A stretch of DNA of 64,000 bases. It comes from Novosphingobium aureum (GTDB taxonomy: Bacteria; Pseudomonadota; Alphaproteobacteria; Sphingomonadales; Sphingomonadaceae). Both the position numbers and the translations under genes were made by a program. The notes below the pieces were generated by a model. The model was given only the letters and a program-made list of their open reading frames with translations. It did not search any database and was not told the DNA's origin. Of the stretch, positions 8,961 to 17,892 are shown in pieces (the first letter of the stretch is position 1; every line of letters begins with the position of its first letter). The DNA is taken from positions 62,001 to 126,000 of the forward strand of contig NZ_JADZGI010000003.1 of NCBI RefSeq assembly GCF_015865035.1. Direction: 5' to 3'.

Positions 8961-9290
8961 ATGGGCGCTATCAGCATCACCATGATCGACGGCGAGGGAC
9001 GCGAAGTCACCATCGCGGATGCGAGCGAAGGCGAGAGCCTGATGGAAGCGGCGCGCCGCAACGGGGTCTCGGGGATCATCGCCGAGTGCGGCGGGGCCTG
9101 CTCGTGCGCGACCTGCCACGTCTACGTCGATCCCGACTGGTTCGACGTGGTCGGCGAGCCCGACGAGGTGGAGGAGGACATGCTCGACATGGTCGACGAC
9201 ATCCGCCGCCCGACCAGCCGCCTTTCGTGCCAGATCGCGCTGACCCGCGCGCTCGACGGGCTCAGCGTCGAGGTCGCGCCCGAACTGTGA
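8961..9290 (+). CDS. [2Fe-2S] ferredoxin (adrenodoxin/putidaredoxin type)
   Basis: A 109-residue vertebrate-type [2Fe-2S] ferredoxin. Cluster ligands are Cys43, Cys49, Cys52 and Cys90 in the arrangement C-x5-C-x2-C...C (ECGGACSCATC ... LSCQ), and an acidic stretch at residues 66-80 is the usual docking helix. It carries electrons from an NAD(P)H-dependent reductase to a class I P450 such as the one 41 bp downstream, and might also serve the Rieske oxygenase at 5994. No ferredoxin reductase gene is present in the window, so the reductase must be encoded elsewhere. Confidence 0.95.
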   Translation: MGAISITMIDGEGREVTIADASEGESLMEAARRNGVSGIIAECGGACSCATCHVYVDPDWFDVVGEPDEVEEDMLDMVDDIRRPTSRLSCQIALTRALDGLSVEVAPEL

Positions 9291-9331
9291 GTGCGCCAGC
9301 GGTGCCGGAAAAAGCGAGAGAGGACGTGACG

Positions 9332-10657
9332 ATGGATCTTGCAGCCAGTGCCGATCAAGCCGCCGAGCAGCGGCGCCTGATCGAGGAGAAGACCCTGCTC
9401 GACCCGGTCGTGCACAAGCAGCCGCGCCGCTTCTACGCGGCGATGCGCCAGCTCGATCCGGTGCACTACGACAAGGCCTTGGACATGTACCTGGTCTCGC
9501 GCTGGGAGGACATCCAGACGATCCAGCGCGATCCGCTGACCTTCTCGGTCAACAAGGGCTACCATACCCAGCAGGCCAAGGGCTTCGCCGAGGAATTCCA
9601 GCAGATCCTGCGCGAGCAGGGCGGCGGCTACTTCCCCGACGCGATCATGTCGGACCCGCCCTATCACACGCGCGTGCGCAAGCTGATGGAAAGCGCCTTC
9701 ACCGGCCACCGCGTCAAGGAACTCGAGCCGCGTATCGAGAAGGTGGTCGAGGACCTCGTCGACGAGATCCTTGCGAAGGCGGGCGAAGGCGAGGGGGACG
9801 GCGTGCGCGGCACGATGGACGCGGTCACCGATTTCGCGCAGCCGCTCACCATCCGCATCATCTGCGAGCAGCTCGGCCTCGACTGGTCGATCAAGGAGAA
9901 GATCGCGCGCTGGTCGACTGCGGTCACCGCCCAGATCGGGCGCATGCAGGACCGCGAGGAAATGCTCGGCCACGCCGCCCAGATCTGCGAGCTGCAGCAA
10001 TACCTGATCGCGCGCATGCGCGAGCGCGAGGCCGATCCGCGCGAGGACATGATCTCCGACATCGTCCACGCCAAGGAAGGGGAGGGCGAAGGCTCGGTGC
10101 TGACCTTCGAAGAAGCGGTCTCGCTGATCCGCGCGCTGCTCATCGCCGGTAACGAGACGACCGCCACCGCGCTTTCCAACCTGGTCTTCATTCTCGCCAC
10201 CGAGCCCGAGGTCGCCGCCAAGCTGAAGGCCGCGGTCGACGACGACCGGCTGATGAACCGCTTCGTCGAGGAACTGCTGCGCATCGAACCGCCGGTGCGC
10301 GGGCTCAGCCGGATGACCACGCGCGAGGTGGAACTGGGCGGCAAGGTCCTGCCCGAAGGGTCGCACCTCCTGCTGATGTATGCCTCGGCCAACGACGAGC
10401 CCGAGATCTTCGAGAACCCGCGGCAATTCGACATGGAGCGCAAGAACATCATGAAGCACGTCAGCTTCGGCGGCGGCGTGCACAAGTGCGTGGGCCTCGC
10501 GCTCGCGCGCATGGAGATCAAGGTCGCCGCGCGTGCGATCGTGCGGCGCATGGACGATTTCCGCCTCGAGATCGCCGAGGAGGACATCCGCTTCCTGCCC
10601 ACCGTCGCGACGCGCTCGATGGAGAGCCTGCCGGTCAGCTTCCGGAAACGTGCCTGA
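9332..10657 (+). CDS. cytochrome P450 (class I)
   Basis: A soluble 441-residue P450. The I-helix oxygen-activation motif is AGNETT (canonical, with acid and Thr), the K-helix ExxR is in ELLRIEPPVRG, and the heme-binding loop FGGGVHKCVG places the thiolate at Cys386. There is no membrane anchor, as expected for a bacterial class I enzyme fed by ferredoxin. The ATG at 9332 follows a clear ribosome site (GAGAGAGGA). Ferredoxin, P450 and the following SDR form one operon; together they could hydroxylate a hydrophobic substrate and oxidise the alcohol to a ketone. Confidence 0.95.
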   Translation: MDLAASADQAAEQRRLIEEKTLLDPVVHKQPRRFYAAMRQLDPVHYDKALDMYLVSRWEDIQTIQRDPLTFSVNKGYHTQQAKGFAEEFQQILREQGGGYFPDAIMSDPPYHTRVRKLMESAFTGHRVKELEPRIEKVVEDLVDEILAKAGEGEGDGVRGTMDAVTDFAQPLTIRIICEQLGLDWSIKEKIARWSTAVTAQIGRMQDREEMLGHAAQICELQQYLIARMREREADPREDMISDIVHAKEGEGEGSVLTFEEAVSLIRALLIAGNETTATALSNLVFILATEPEVAAKLKAAVDDDRLMNRFVEELLRIEPPVRGLSRMTTREVELGGKVLPEGSHLLLMYASANDEPEIFENPRQFDMERKNIMKHVSFGGGVHKCVGLALARMEIKVAARAIVRRMDDFRLEIAEEDIRFLPTVATRSMESLPVSFRKRA

Positions 10658-10658
10658 C

Positions 10659-11498
10659 ATGGCAGGGGAACTGGCAGGCAAGGTCGCCGTGGTCACCGGC
10701 GGCTCGGGCGGCATCGGCAAGGCGAGCGCGCAGCTCTTCGCCGCCGAGGGCGCGCAGGTGGTGGTAGCCGACGTCGACGAGGCGGCGGGCGAGGCGCTCG
10801 CCCGCGAGCTGGGCGGCGATGCGCTGTTCTGCCGCACCGACGTTTCCAGCCGCGAGGATGTCGAGCGGCTCGTCGCGACGGCGCTCGGGCGCTTCGGGCG
10901 GCTCGACGTCATGTTCAACAATGCCGGGATTGCCTGCGCGGCCTTTCCCGATTTCCTCGACGACACGCTCGAGGACTTCGAGCGGGTGGTGGGGGTCAAC
11001 CTCTTCGGGCCGATGATCGGGACGCAGCTCGCCGCGCGCGCGATGCGTGACAAGGGCATCGCCGGGGTGATCCTGAACAATGCCTCGATTGCGGGGATCC
11101 TCGCCGGGCAGGCGATGATGACCTACCGCGCGACCAAGGCGGGGCTCGTCCATTTCAGCAAGTCGGCGGCGATCGACCTTGCCCGCCACGGCATCCGGGT
11201 GAACTGCCTGGTGCCCGGTCATATCCGCACGCCGCTTTCCTCGTTCGAGGATGGCTCGGCGCCCGATACCGCGCGCGCGCTGACCAGCGCCATCGACGCG
11301 ATCTACCTCTCGAACCAGCCGCTCAAGCGGCGCGGGGTGCCCCAAGACGTGGCGCAGGCGGCGCTGTTCCTGTGCTCGGACCGCGCGCGCCAGATCACCG
11401 GCGTGGCCCTGCCGGTCGAGGGCGGGGTGACCAGCGGCGATCCGGTCAACCACCTCAGCGACATCCTCGAGGCGCGGGCACGCATCCTCGGCGCGTGA
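10659..11498 (+). CDS. SDR family NAD(P)-dependent oxidoreductase
   Basis: A 279-residue classical SDR. The TGGSGGIG cofactor motif follows MAGELAGKVAVV, NNAGIA is near residue 88, and the catalytic Tyr/Lys pair is in TYRATKAG. Its ATG lies one base after the TGA of the P450 gene, so the two are co-translated. The natural reading is that it oxidises the alcohol made by that P450. It ends facing the TetR gene, and the two stop codons lie in the arms of a small hairpin at 11496-11513. Confidence 0.92.
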   Translation: MAGELAGKVAVVTGGSGGIGKASAQLFAAEGAQVVVADVDEAAGEALARELGGDALFCRTDVSSREDVERLVATALGRFGRLDVMFNNAGIACAAFPDFLDDTLEDFERVVGVNLFGPMIGTQLAARAMRDKGIAGVILNNASIAGILAGQAMMTYRATKAGLVHFSKSAAIDLARHGIRVNCLVPGHIRTPLSSFEDGSAPDTARALTSAIDAIYLSNQPLKRRGVPQDVAQAALFLCSDRARQITGVALPVEGGVTSGDPVNHLSDILEARARILGA

Positions 11499-11513
11499 GC
11501 CCTGCGCGGCTCA
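11496..11513. terminator. short inverted repeat between convergent genes
   Basis: A perfect inverted repeat TGAGCC-CTGCGC-GGCTCA joins the ends of the convergent SDR and TetR genes; the TGA stop of each gene forms the outer end of an arm. No T-tract follows in either direction. It may act as a weak bidirectional terminator. Confidence 0.35.
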
Positions 11514-12077
11514 GCCGCCGGGCATGATCGGGGCGATGGCGAGTTGCTCGATCAGCGGCGCGACCTCCTTGCCCGTCATTTCGGGGTGGTCCTGAAGCCA
11601 CCAGGCCAGCACTTCCAGCACCGAGGCGACGCCGAAGACCACCGCGAGGTCCTTGGGGACCTTGCCCGTCGGGCTGGTCAGCTCCTGTGCCAGCTTGCGT
11701 GCCTGCGCGAGCATCTCGGTACGCACCATGGCCGCTGCGCCGCCGGTCAGCAGCGTCGTCCACAAGCTGCGATGCCCTTCGATGAACGCGCATAGCGCCA
11801 GCGTCGAGCCCTTGCGGTCGGCGTTCAGGAGGAGCCCGGCGGCATGCGCGATGAGGTCCGCGATCTCGCTTGCCGCGACGTGCGAGAGCAGCGCGTCCTT
11901 GTCGGTATAGTGGCGAAAGAAGGTGGCGTAGCCGATCCCCGCCTCCTTGCAGAGTGCGCGGACCGTCACGTCCTCGAAGCGCTCGTCCTCGAGCAGCGTC
12001 AGCATCGCCGTGCGCAGCGAGGCGAGGGTCTTGCGGGCGCGGGCGTCGCGCGGTCTTGACGGTGCGGCTTCGCTCAT
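11511..12077 (-). CDS. TetR/AcrR family transcriptional regulator
   Basis: A 188-residue regulator with an N-terminal TetR helix-turn-helix (FEDVTVRALCKEAGIGYATFFRHYTDKDALL, residues about 34-64) and an all-helical ligand-binding C-terminal domain. TetR proteins usually repress a neighbouring operon until they bind its substrate or product. The likely target is the divergent P450 gene: the 59-bp gap has an inverted repeat over a good -10 element. The ATG at 12077 lacks a strong ribosome site; a GTG four codons upstream (12089) would fall inside the putative operator, so the ATG is preferred. Confidence 0.88.
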   Translation of the reverse strand: MSEAAPSRPRDARARKTLASLRTAMLTLLEDERFEDVTVRALCKEAGIGYATFFRHYTDKDALLSHVAASEIADLIAHAAGLLLNADRKGSTLALCAFIEGHRSLWTTLLTGGAAAMVRTEMLAQARKLAQELTSPTGKVPKDLAVVFGVASVLEVLAWWLQDHPEMTGKEVAPLIEQLAIAPIMPGG

Positions 12078-12095
12078 TTTATGATACACACTATC
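12056..12095 (+). promoter_or_regulatory. predicted sigma-70 promoter and TetR operator for the second P450
   Basis: On the plus strand TTGACG (12056-12061) and TATGAT (12080-12085) are separated by 18 bp, a good match to a vegetative promoter driving the P450 at 12137. An inverted repeat GATA-CACAC-TATC (12083-12095) overlaps the -10 element and the expected transcription start. That is where a repressor such as the divergent TetR protein would block RNA polymerase. Promoter and operator are predictions from sequence only. Confidence 0.55.
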
Positions 12096-12136
12096 TTGAA
12101 AAAATGCGTCGGATATCGACCGGGAGAGAGGCGAAG

Positions 12137-13327
12137 ATGCTCATGGATGCGGTGCAGAATCAATCGCAGGGGCCACTTGATCAACGCAAATCGGCGCGCA
12201 TTGCCGCGCGCGGCCTGCACATCGATCCCGAGGTGCGGCGCATCGCGACACTTGACGAGTCGCGCGCACTGATGCGCAACGGGGCGATCCTGCAGGGCGG
12301 GCCGGGCTCGGACGAAGTCGACGTCGGCAATCCCGAACACGTGCCCGTGTTCTATCTCGACGGCGATGCGCACCGCCAGCGCCGGGCCGCGATCGCGCGC
12401 TTCTTCACACCCAAGGCGATCCAGACGCGCTACCGTGCGATCATGGAGGAAACCACTGCGCGCCTGCTTGCCGAAATGCGCGCGCAGGGCAGGGCGCGGC
12501 TCGACCGCATCACCTTCGAGCTGACCGTCGCGGTCGCCGCCGACATCGTCGGGCTGACCGAGACCACGCCGACCGCGATGGCGCCGCGGCTCGAGCGCCT
12601 GCTGCGCACCGCCTTCAGCCAGGCGCGCGGGGTGGGCAAGTGGCGCGACCGCCTGCTGCGGGCCTGGTACGGATACCGCTTCTACCGCGCAGATGTCGCT
12701 CCCGCGATCCGCAAGCGGCGAGGACAGGCGGGCGACGATATCATCTCGCAGTGCCTCGCCAAGGGCTATTCGGACAAGGCGATCCTGATCGAGTGCATGA
12801 CTTACGCCACCGCGGGCATGGTCACCACGCGCGAATACATCGTCATGGTGGCCTGGCACATGTTCGACAACCCGGCGCTGCGCGAGGATTTCCTCGCCGC
12901 CGACGAGGATCGGCAGATGGCGATCCTGCTCGAGATCCTGCGCATCGAACCCATCGCGGCGGTGCTCTATCGCACCGCGCCCGAGGAAATGGCCGATGCG
13001 AGACTGGGCGCCTTGTGCAAGGGCGAGCGTCTCGCCGTCGACTTGCGCGCGGTCCATGGCGACGAGCGCGCCGTGGGCGCCTGTCCCCACGCCATCGACC
13101 CCGACCGCGCGGCGCGCGAGGGCCAGAAGGGCGAGTTCATGAGCTTCGGCGACGGTGCGCATCATTGCCCCGGCTGGCAGGTCGCGCTGCACGAGACACG
13201 GGTCTTCGTCGATGCACTGCTGCGCATTCCCGGCATTGCGCTCGAACGCGCACCGGACCTCAGCTGGAATGCCGGGCTGATGAGCTACGAGCTGCGCAAT
13301 GCCCGGGTGACTTGCGAGCGGGGCTGA
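12137..13327 (+). CDS. cytochrome P450 with atypical I-helix
   Basis: A 396-residue P450. The K-helix ExxR is in LEILRIEPIAAVLYR, and the heme loop FGDGAHHCPG puts the thiolate at Cys344. The I-helix reads TAGMVTTREYI: the Thr is kept but the usual acid before it (Asp/Glu) is Val, so proton delivery to bound oxygen must differ from the canonical scheme. Sequence before the heme cysteine is also short. The ATG follows GGGAGAGAGGCGAAG. The enzyme is apparently controlled by the divergent TetR regulator. The substrate is unknown; oxidation of a hydrophobic ring system fits the neighbourhood. Confidence 0.88.
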   Translation: MLMDAVQNQSQGPLDQRKSARIAARGLHIDPEVRRIATLDESRALMRNGAILQGGPGSDEVDVGNPEHVPVFYLDGDAHRQRRAAIARFFTPKAIQTRYRAIMEETTARLLAEMRAQGRARLDRITFELTVAVAADIVGLTETTPTAMAPRLERLLRTAFSQARGVGKWRDRLLRAWYGYRFYRADVAPAIRKRRGQAGDDIISQCLAKGYSDKAILIECMTYATAGMVTTREYIVMVAWHMFDNPALREDFLAADEDRQMAILLEILRIEPIAAVLYRTAPEEMADARLGALCKGERLAVDLRAVHGDERAVGACPHAIDPDRAAREGQKGEFMSFGDGAHHCPGWQVALHETRVFVDALLRIPGIALERAPDLSWNAGLMSYELRNARVTCERG

Positions 13328-13368
13328 CCATCCAGGGCTGCGGTGATCGCCGGAGCGAATTCTGCCTC

Positions 13369-13392
13369 CCGCCTGTGACTTGGCGCAGGCGG
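13369..13392 (+). terminator. possible terminator hairpin after P450
   Basis: A seven-base-pair perfect stem (CCGCCTG, ten-base loop, CAGGCGG) lies 41 bp after the P450 stop and 77 bp before the TonB receptor start. No U-tract follows, so termination would be weak or Rho-dependent. Confidence 0.3.
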
Positions 13393-13469
13393 CGAACTAG
13401 CCTCTCCGGGCAAAGGCGGGCCGACAGAGCGCGCCAGGGAACCGCAACGGGTTCGGAGAGGATGGTGGA

Positions 13470-15659
13470 ATGACCAGATCTGCATTCTTGGTCACGGCTT
13501 CGGCCCTGGCACTTGGGGGCGTCTCGACGCAGGTACAGGCTCAGGCGCGCGGTCTCGACGAAACCGAGGTCATCGTCGTCACCGCGCAGCGCCGTGCCGA
13601 GGCGCAGGTCGACGTGCCGATCTCGATCACCGCGATCGATGCGCGTGCGCTCGAGACCGCCAACGTCAACGAGCTCTCCGACATCCAGACGCTCGCGCCC
13701 GCGCTGCGTTTCGACCGGCAAAGCCAGTTCGTCCAGCCCACCATCCGCGGCATCGGTACCAGCATCACCACGGCCGGCGGCGGCTCCAACGTCGGCATCT
13801 ACGTCGACGGCTTCTATTCGCCCAATCCGGCCGAGGCTGATTTCGATCTGCTCAACGTGCGCAGCGTGCAGGTCCTCAAGGGACCGCAAGGCACGCTGTT
13901 CGGGCGCAATACCACCGGCGGCGCGATCCTCGTCGAGACCGCCGATCCCGGCGTCGATACCGCAGGCGAGTTCAAGATCTCCTACGGCAGCTTCCAGACG
14001 ATCCGCACCCAGGGCTACGTCACCACCGGGCTGACCGACAATCTCGCCGTCGATCTCGAGGGTGGCTATGCGACGGGGCAGGCCTTCCAGCGCAACATCG
14101 CCAGCGGCGAGCGCGACCGGCGCTTTCGCAACTGGCAGGTGCGCACCGGGCTCAAGCTCGATCTCGGCGATGTCTCGGCCAAGCTGCGCTACCAGCACGT
14201 CGAGACCGACGATGCGCGCCCGCTGCTCTACAACATCTACGTCGACGAGGTGCTGGGCACCGGCGCACCGAGCTTCGCGCCGCCTTCGACATATACCACC
14301 GATCCCGACTATTACGCCCCCGGTGCCGATCGCAGCGTGGTGACGTCGACCAACGACATCGTCCAGCTCACCATCGAGGCCGACCTCGGCTTCGCCGAGC
14401 TGGCCTCGTTCACGCAGTACCGCGAGCAGGACGTCGATTCCTCGCTCGATCTCGACAAGACCGCGCTGACCATCTTCCAGTTCGGGCTGCCGGTCTACAA
14501 CAAGACCTTCACGCAAGAGTTTCTGCTGACCTCCGCGCCCGGCCCCAGGCTGCAATATACCGCAGGGCTGTTCTACCTGTTCAATTCCGACCGCTACGAG
14601 ACCTATTCCGACAACGGCGTGCCGCAGGGCTTTGGCCGTTTCCGCCTCGGCGGATCGGAAGCGCCCACGCGCAGCTATGCCGCCTTTCTCGATCTCACCT
14701 ACGCGCTGTCGGAGAAGTTCTTCGTGACCGCGGGCCTGCGCTATGCCCACGACACGATCGAGAACGCCTATTACAACGTGGGGACGCAGGAATTCGGCGT
14801 CGACGACGTCAAGGGCGACAAGCTCACTCCGCGCGTGGTGCTGCGCTACAAGCCGAGCGAGGATACCAGCATCTATGCCTCCTATGCCAAGGGCTACAAG
14901 GCGGCGATCCTCGACGTCGGCGGCTCGTGCCAGAACCCGCCCGCCTTCCAGTGCAACGACGTCTCGCCCGAGAACGTCGACGCCTTCGAGCTTGGCTTCA
15001 AGACCCGGGGCAACGGGTTCAGCCTCGAGGCCGCGGCCTTCTACTACGATTATCGCAACCTGCAGGTCTCGCTCTTCACCGACGGGCGTGCCGAGATCAT
15101 CAATGCCGCGCAGGCCGAGATCTACGGCGTCGAAGGTTCGGCCAGCGTGCAACTGGGCTCGGGCTTTTCGCTGAACCTCGGCGGAGCCTACGTGCATGGC
15201 CGCTATACCGATTTCCCCGGCGCGCCGGTCTACATGCCCTGCGCGCAGTTCGGCCCGGACGTCGCGGCGAGCTGCGCGGCCAGCGGCGTCTCCTATCTCA
15301 ACGTGCCAGTCGACCTCGCGGACGTCGACATGCAGCGCACGCCCGAATTCACCGGCAACCTGGGTGCGCGCTGGGACGTGCCGCTGGCGGGCGGCGACCT
15401 CGCGCTTTCGGGCAACCTCTACTACACCTCCTCGTTCTTCTTCGGCCCTTCGGGCACGCAGTTCGAGGGCGGCGACTACGAGGTATTGTCGCTGCGCGCG
15501 CAGTGGGACGATGCCGACAAGCGCTTCTTCGTCGCGGTCTTCGGCGACAACGTGACCGACAACCGCTACGTCAATCAGGTCCAGTACAACAACTTCGGCT
15601 TCGGCGCGACCTGGAGCGCGCCGCGCAGCTGGGGTGTCGAGCTGGGCTACAGGTATTAG
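13470..15659 (+). CDS. TonB-dependent outer-membrane receptor
   Basis: A 729-residue TonB-dependent receptor. A signal peptide (residues 1 to about 26, ending VQAQA) is followed by the TonB-box-like segment ETEVIVVTAQRR and a plug domain (IRGIGTSITTAGGGSNVGIYVDGFY ... LKGPQGTLFGRNTTGGAI). The rest is a beta-barrel ending in the aromatic C-terminus LGYRY required for outer-membrane assembly. It imports a bulky or poorly diffusing substrate using proton-motive force via TonB-ExbBD. The adjoining MFS transporter gene begins a few bases downstream, so both could handle the same compound across the two membranes. Confidence 0.93.
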   Translation: MTRSAFLVTASALALGGVSTQVQAQARGLDETEVIVVTAQRRAEAQVDVPISITAIDARALETANVNELSDIQTLAPALRFDRQSQFVQPTIRGIGTSITTAGGGSNVGIYVDGFYSPNPAEADFDLLNVRSVQVLKGPQGTLFGRNTTGGAILVETADPGVDTAGEFKISYGSFQTIRTQGYVTTGLTDNLAVDLEGGYATGQAFQRNIASGERDRRFRNWQVRTGLKLDLGDVSAKLRYQHVETDDARPLLYNIYVDEVLGTGAPSFAPPSTYTTDPDYYAPGADRSVVTSTNDIVQLTIEADLGFAELASFTQYREQDVDSSLDLDKTALTIFQFGLPVYNKTFTQEFLLTSAPGPRLQYTAGLFYLFNSDRYETYSDNGVPQGFGRFRLGGSEAPTRSYAAFLDLTYALSEKFFVTAGLRYAHDTIENAYYNVGTQEFGVDDVKGDKLTPRVVLRYKPSEDTSIYASYAKGYKAAILDVGGSCQNPPAFQCNDVSPENVDAFELGFKTRGNGFSLEAAAFYYDYRNLQVSLFTDGRAEIINAAQAEIYGVEGSASVQLGSGFSLNLGGAYVHGRYTDFPGAPVYMPCAQFGPDVAASCAASGVSYLNVPVDLADVDMQRTPEFTGNLGARWDVPLAGGDLALSGNLYYTSSFFFGPSGTQFEGGDYEVLSLRAQWDDADKRFFVAVFGDNVTDNRYVNQVQYNNFGFGATWSAPRSWGVELGYRY

Positions 15660-15663
15660 GCCG

Positions 15664-17103
15664 GTGCTGACCGGGGAACCCGCGCAGGCACCTGCCAGCA
15701 CAGCCGCAGGCGGCGAGGCCGGAGCCGGGGCCGGAGCCGGGGCCGGAGCGTCGCCGCCGATTGCGCTGCCCGCGATGGGCTACCGCATCTACGTGCTCGC
15801 GCTGCTCACCGTGATCTCGGCGATCAGTGCGCTCGACCGGCAGATCCTCGACATCCTCGTCGAGCCGATCCGCGCCGAGTTCGCGCTTTCCGACGGACAG
15901 CTCGGCGCGCTCAACGGGATCGCCTATGCCGGTGTCTACGCGCTCGCGGTCATCCCGCTTGCGCGGCTTGCCGACCGCTATCCGCGCAAGCTCGTGATCG
16001 CGCTCGGCGTCTTCGTATGGAGCCTTGCCACCACCGCCTCGAGCCTTGCGCGCAGCTATGCCTTCCTGTTCGCGGCGCGCATGGGTGTGGGGCTGGGCGA
16101 AGGCGGGCTCAGCTCGCCCGGCCCGGCACTGCTCGCCGACCTGTTCCCCCGCCACCAGCGCGGCACCGTGACCTCGATCTACATGACCGGCCCAGCCATC
16201 GGCATGGGGCTGGCCTATGCCGTCGGCGGCTGGGTGGTCGAGGCCTATGGCTGGCGCGCCGCCTTTCTCGTCGCGGGCGTGCCCGGCCTGATCCTCGCGC
16301 CGCTGTTCTACCTGACCTTGCGCAACGTACCCAAGGGCCTTGCCGACGGACTGCAGCGCGACCCGCCGCAGCCAGGCCTGTGGCTGACGCTGCGCACCAT
16401 CGTCTCGATCCGCACGATCACCTGGATGATCCTTGCGCTGGCCTGTCTCGCGCTGATGGTGAACGGACTGCTGCGCTGGATCCCGGCCTACCTCACCCGC
16501 GTGCGCGGGGTCGAGGCGGTCGAGTTCGGGGCCTGGCTCGGCACTGCGGTGGGTACCGGGAGCTTCCTCGGGCACCTGCTCGGCGGGCCGCTTGCCGACT
16601 GGGTCGGTCGCCGCGACCCGCGCCGCCAGATGATGATCGGGATGGCGGCGGCGCTCGGCGCGGCGCTGACCATCTGGGCGCTGTTCACCATCGACGCGCT
16701 AGGCGTGTTCTACGTGCTCGTCGGGTTGCTCTCGTTCACCGGCGGCATCTTCGCCGCGCCGCTGATCATGGTGTGCACCACGCTGCCGCCGGTCTGGGCG
16801 CGCGCCACCACCGCCGCGATCACGCTGATGGCGGTCTACCTCGTCGGCTACGGTTTCGGGCCTGCCTTGCTGGGCGTGCTGAGCGACGCGCTCGAGCCTG
16901 CGCTCGGCGTCGCCTCGCTGCGCGCCGCACTGCTCTCGAGCACGGTGCTGGCGCTGCCCACGCTCTTCGCCTTCTTCATGGCCGGGCGCCACTACCGCGA
17001 GGACCTTGCCGAGAGCGAGGCACGCATCGCGCGCGATGCCGCGCAGGCCGATGCCGGACCGGAGCAATCCCCCGCGCCATCCCCCAAGCCACTCAAGGAG
17101 TGA
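15664..17103 (+). CDS. MFS transporter (spinster-like)
   Basis: A 12-helix major facilitator protein of about 479 residues. The first helix starts at MGYRIYVLALLTVISAISALDRQIL, followed by the cytoplasmic motif LADRYPRK and the GVGLGEGG helix typical of spinster-type carriers. The GTG at 15664 directly follows the TonB receptor stop; ATG 15775 (MGYRIY) would drop a 37-residue Gly/Ala-rich tail and is an equally sensible start. That tail is encoded by a 12-bp tandem repeat (15721-15750). It would move an organic acid or similar catabolic substrate across the inner membrane. Confidence 0.88.
   Translation: MLTGEPAQAPASTAAGGEAGAGAGAGAGASPPIALPAMGYRIYVLALLTVISAISALDRQILDILVEPIRAEFALSDGQLGALNGIAYAGVYALAVIPLARLADRYPRKLVIALGVFVWSLATTASSLARSYAFLFAARMGVGLGEGGLSSPGPALLADLFPRHQRGTVTSIYMTGPAIGMGLAYAVGGWVVEAYGWRAAFLVAGVPGLILAPLFYLTLRNVPKGLADGLQRDPPQPGLWLTLRTIVSIRTITWMILALACLALMVNGLLRWIPAYLTRVRGVEAVEFGAWLGTAVGTGSFLGHLLGGPLADWVGRRDPRRQMMIGMAAALGAALTIWALFTIDALGVFYVLVGLLSFTGGIFAAPLIMVCTTLPPVWARATTAAITLMAVYLVGYGFGPALLGVLSDALEPALGVASLRAALLSSTVLALPTLFAFFMAGRHYREDLAESEARIARDAAQADAGPEQSPAPSPKPLKE
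15721..15750 (+). repeat. 12-bp tandem repeat (2.5 copies)
   Basis: The unit GGAGCCGGGGCC is repeated two and a half times and encodes a Gly-Ala run in the N-terminal tail of the MFS protein, or lies upstream of it if translation begins at 15775. Confidence 0.8.
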
Positions 17104-17107
17104 CCCG

Positions 17108-17764
17108 ATGACCCGTACGCCTCGCCGCATCCCCAACCTGCCGCGCGACGAATGGAGTGATGACGCCCGTGAGGTCTTCGCTTTCTGGGGCGAGCCCAAC
17201 GCGCGCGAGGAAGGTTCGCGCACCAACATCATGATGGTGCTGGCCAACCACCCGGCGATGGCCACGCCCTACAACCACTGGTCGAAGCACCTGCTGATGA
17301 CCAACAGCCTCTCGACCCGCGCGCTCGAACTGCTGATCCTGCGCGTCGCATGGCGGGTGAAGAGCGAATACGAGTGGCACAACCATGTCGGCTACGGCCT
17401 CAATGCCGGGCTCAGCCTCGAGGACATCGCGGCGATCCGCGACTACCCTGCCGATGCTGCGCGCTGGGACGATGCCGACCGGCTGGTGCTCGCCGCGGTC
17501 GACGAGCTGATCGACGACAACGTGCTGAGCGATGCGACCTGGCAGGGGCTCGCCGTGCATTACGACCGGCGCCAGATGATGGACCTGGTGATGTCGATCG
17601 GACACTACGTCATGACCAGCTGGGCGATCTCCTCGTTCGGCGTTCCCATCGAGGGCGACGTCGATCCCATCGGCTTCGACCTCAAGAGCGCTTCGGGCGA
17701 AGGTCCGAGCCGCACCTACAAGCCCGGCGAGGTCGACGACTGGGCGGCGCGAAACCGCTCCTGA
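17108..17764 (+). CDS. carboxymuconolactone decarboxylase (AhpD-like) family protein
   Basis: A 218-residue single-domain protein of the CMD/AhpD family. The core helix LELLILRVAWRVKSEYEWHNHVGYGLNAGLSLEDI is diagnostic, but the AhpD CxxC pair is absent. The family contains decarboxylases, peroxidase partners and many uncharacterised catabolic proteins, so function is open; decarboxylation or lactone processing is only a suggestion. The ATG at 17108 follows AAGGAG with good spacing and is five bases after the MFS stop, so the two are in one operon. The frame is open further upstream but overlaps the transporter. Confidence 0.88.
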   Translation: MTRTPRRIPNLPRDEWSDDAREVFAFWGEPNAREEGSRTNIMMVLANHPAMATPYNHWSKHLLMTNSLSTRALELLILRVAWRVKSEYEWHNHVGYGLNAGLSLEDIAAIRDYPADAARWDDADRLVLAAVDELIDDNVLSDATWQGLAVHYDRRQMMDLVMSIGHYVMTSWAISSFGVPIEGDVDPIGFDLKSASGEGPSRTYKPGEVDDWAARNRS

Positions 17765-17892
17765 GTACCCGCGCTGCATCGCCCGACCGATAGCTTGCCC
17801 GCCGCCGCATCGCGCAATTGCAGCGCGGCCCCGGCCTCGGCAGAACGAGGGCAAGGCAAGATAACGAAGACTGAGGGTGGAGACGAAGCATC

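Noticed and set aside
12083..12095. GATA-N5-TATC as a sixth member of the GntR-type operator family
   Set aside because: Half-sites and spacing differ from TTGTAT-N8-ATACAA, and a TetR gene stands next to it, so it is kept separate.
13260..15701. An 813-codon minus-strand open frame
   Set aside because: It is the exact antisense of the TonB receptor, whose signal peptide, plug and C-terminal aromatic residue are clear; the antisense product has no recognisable domain.
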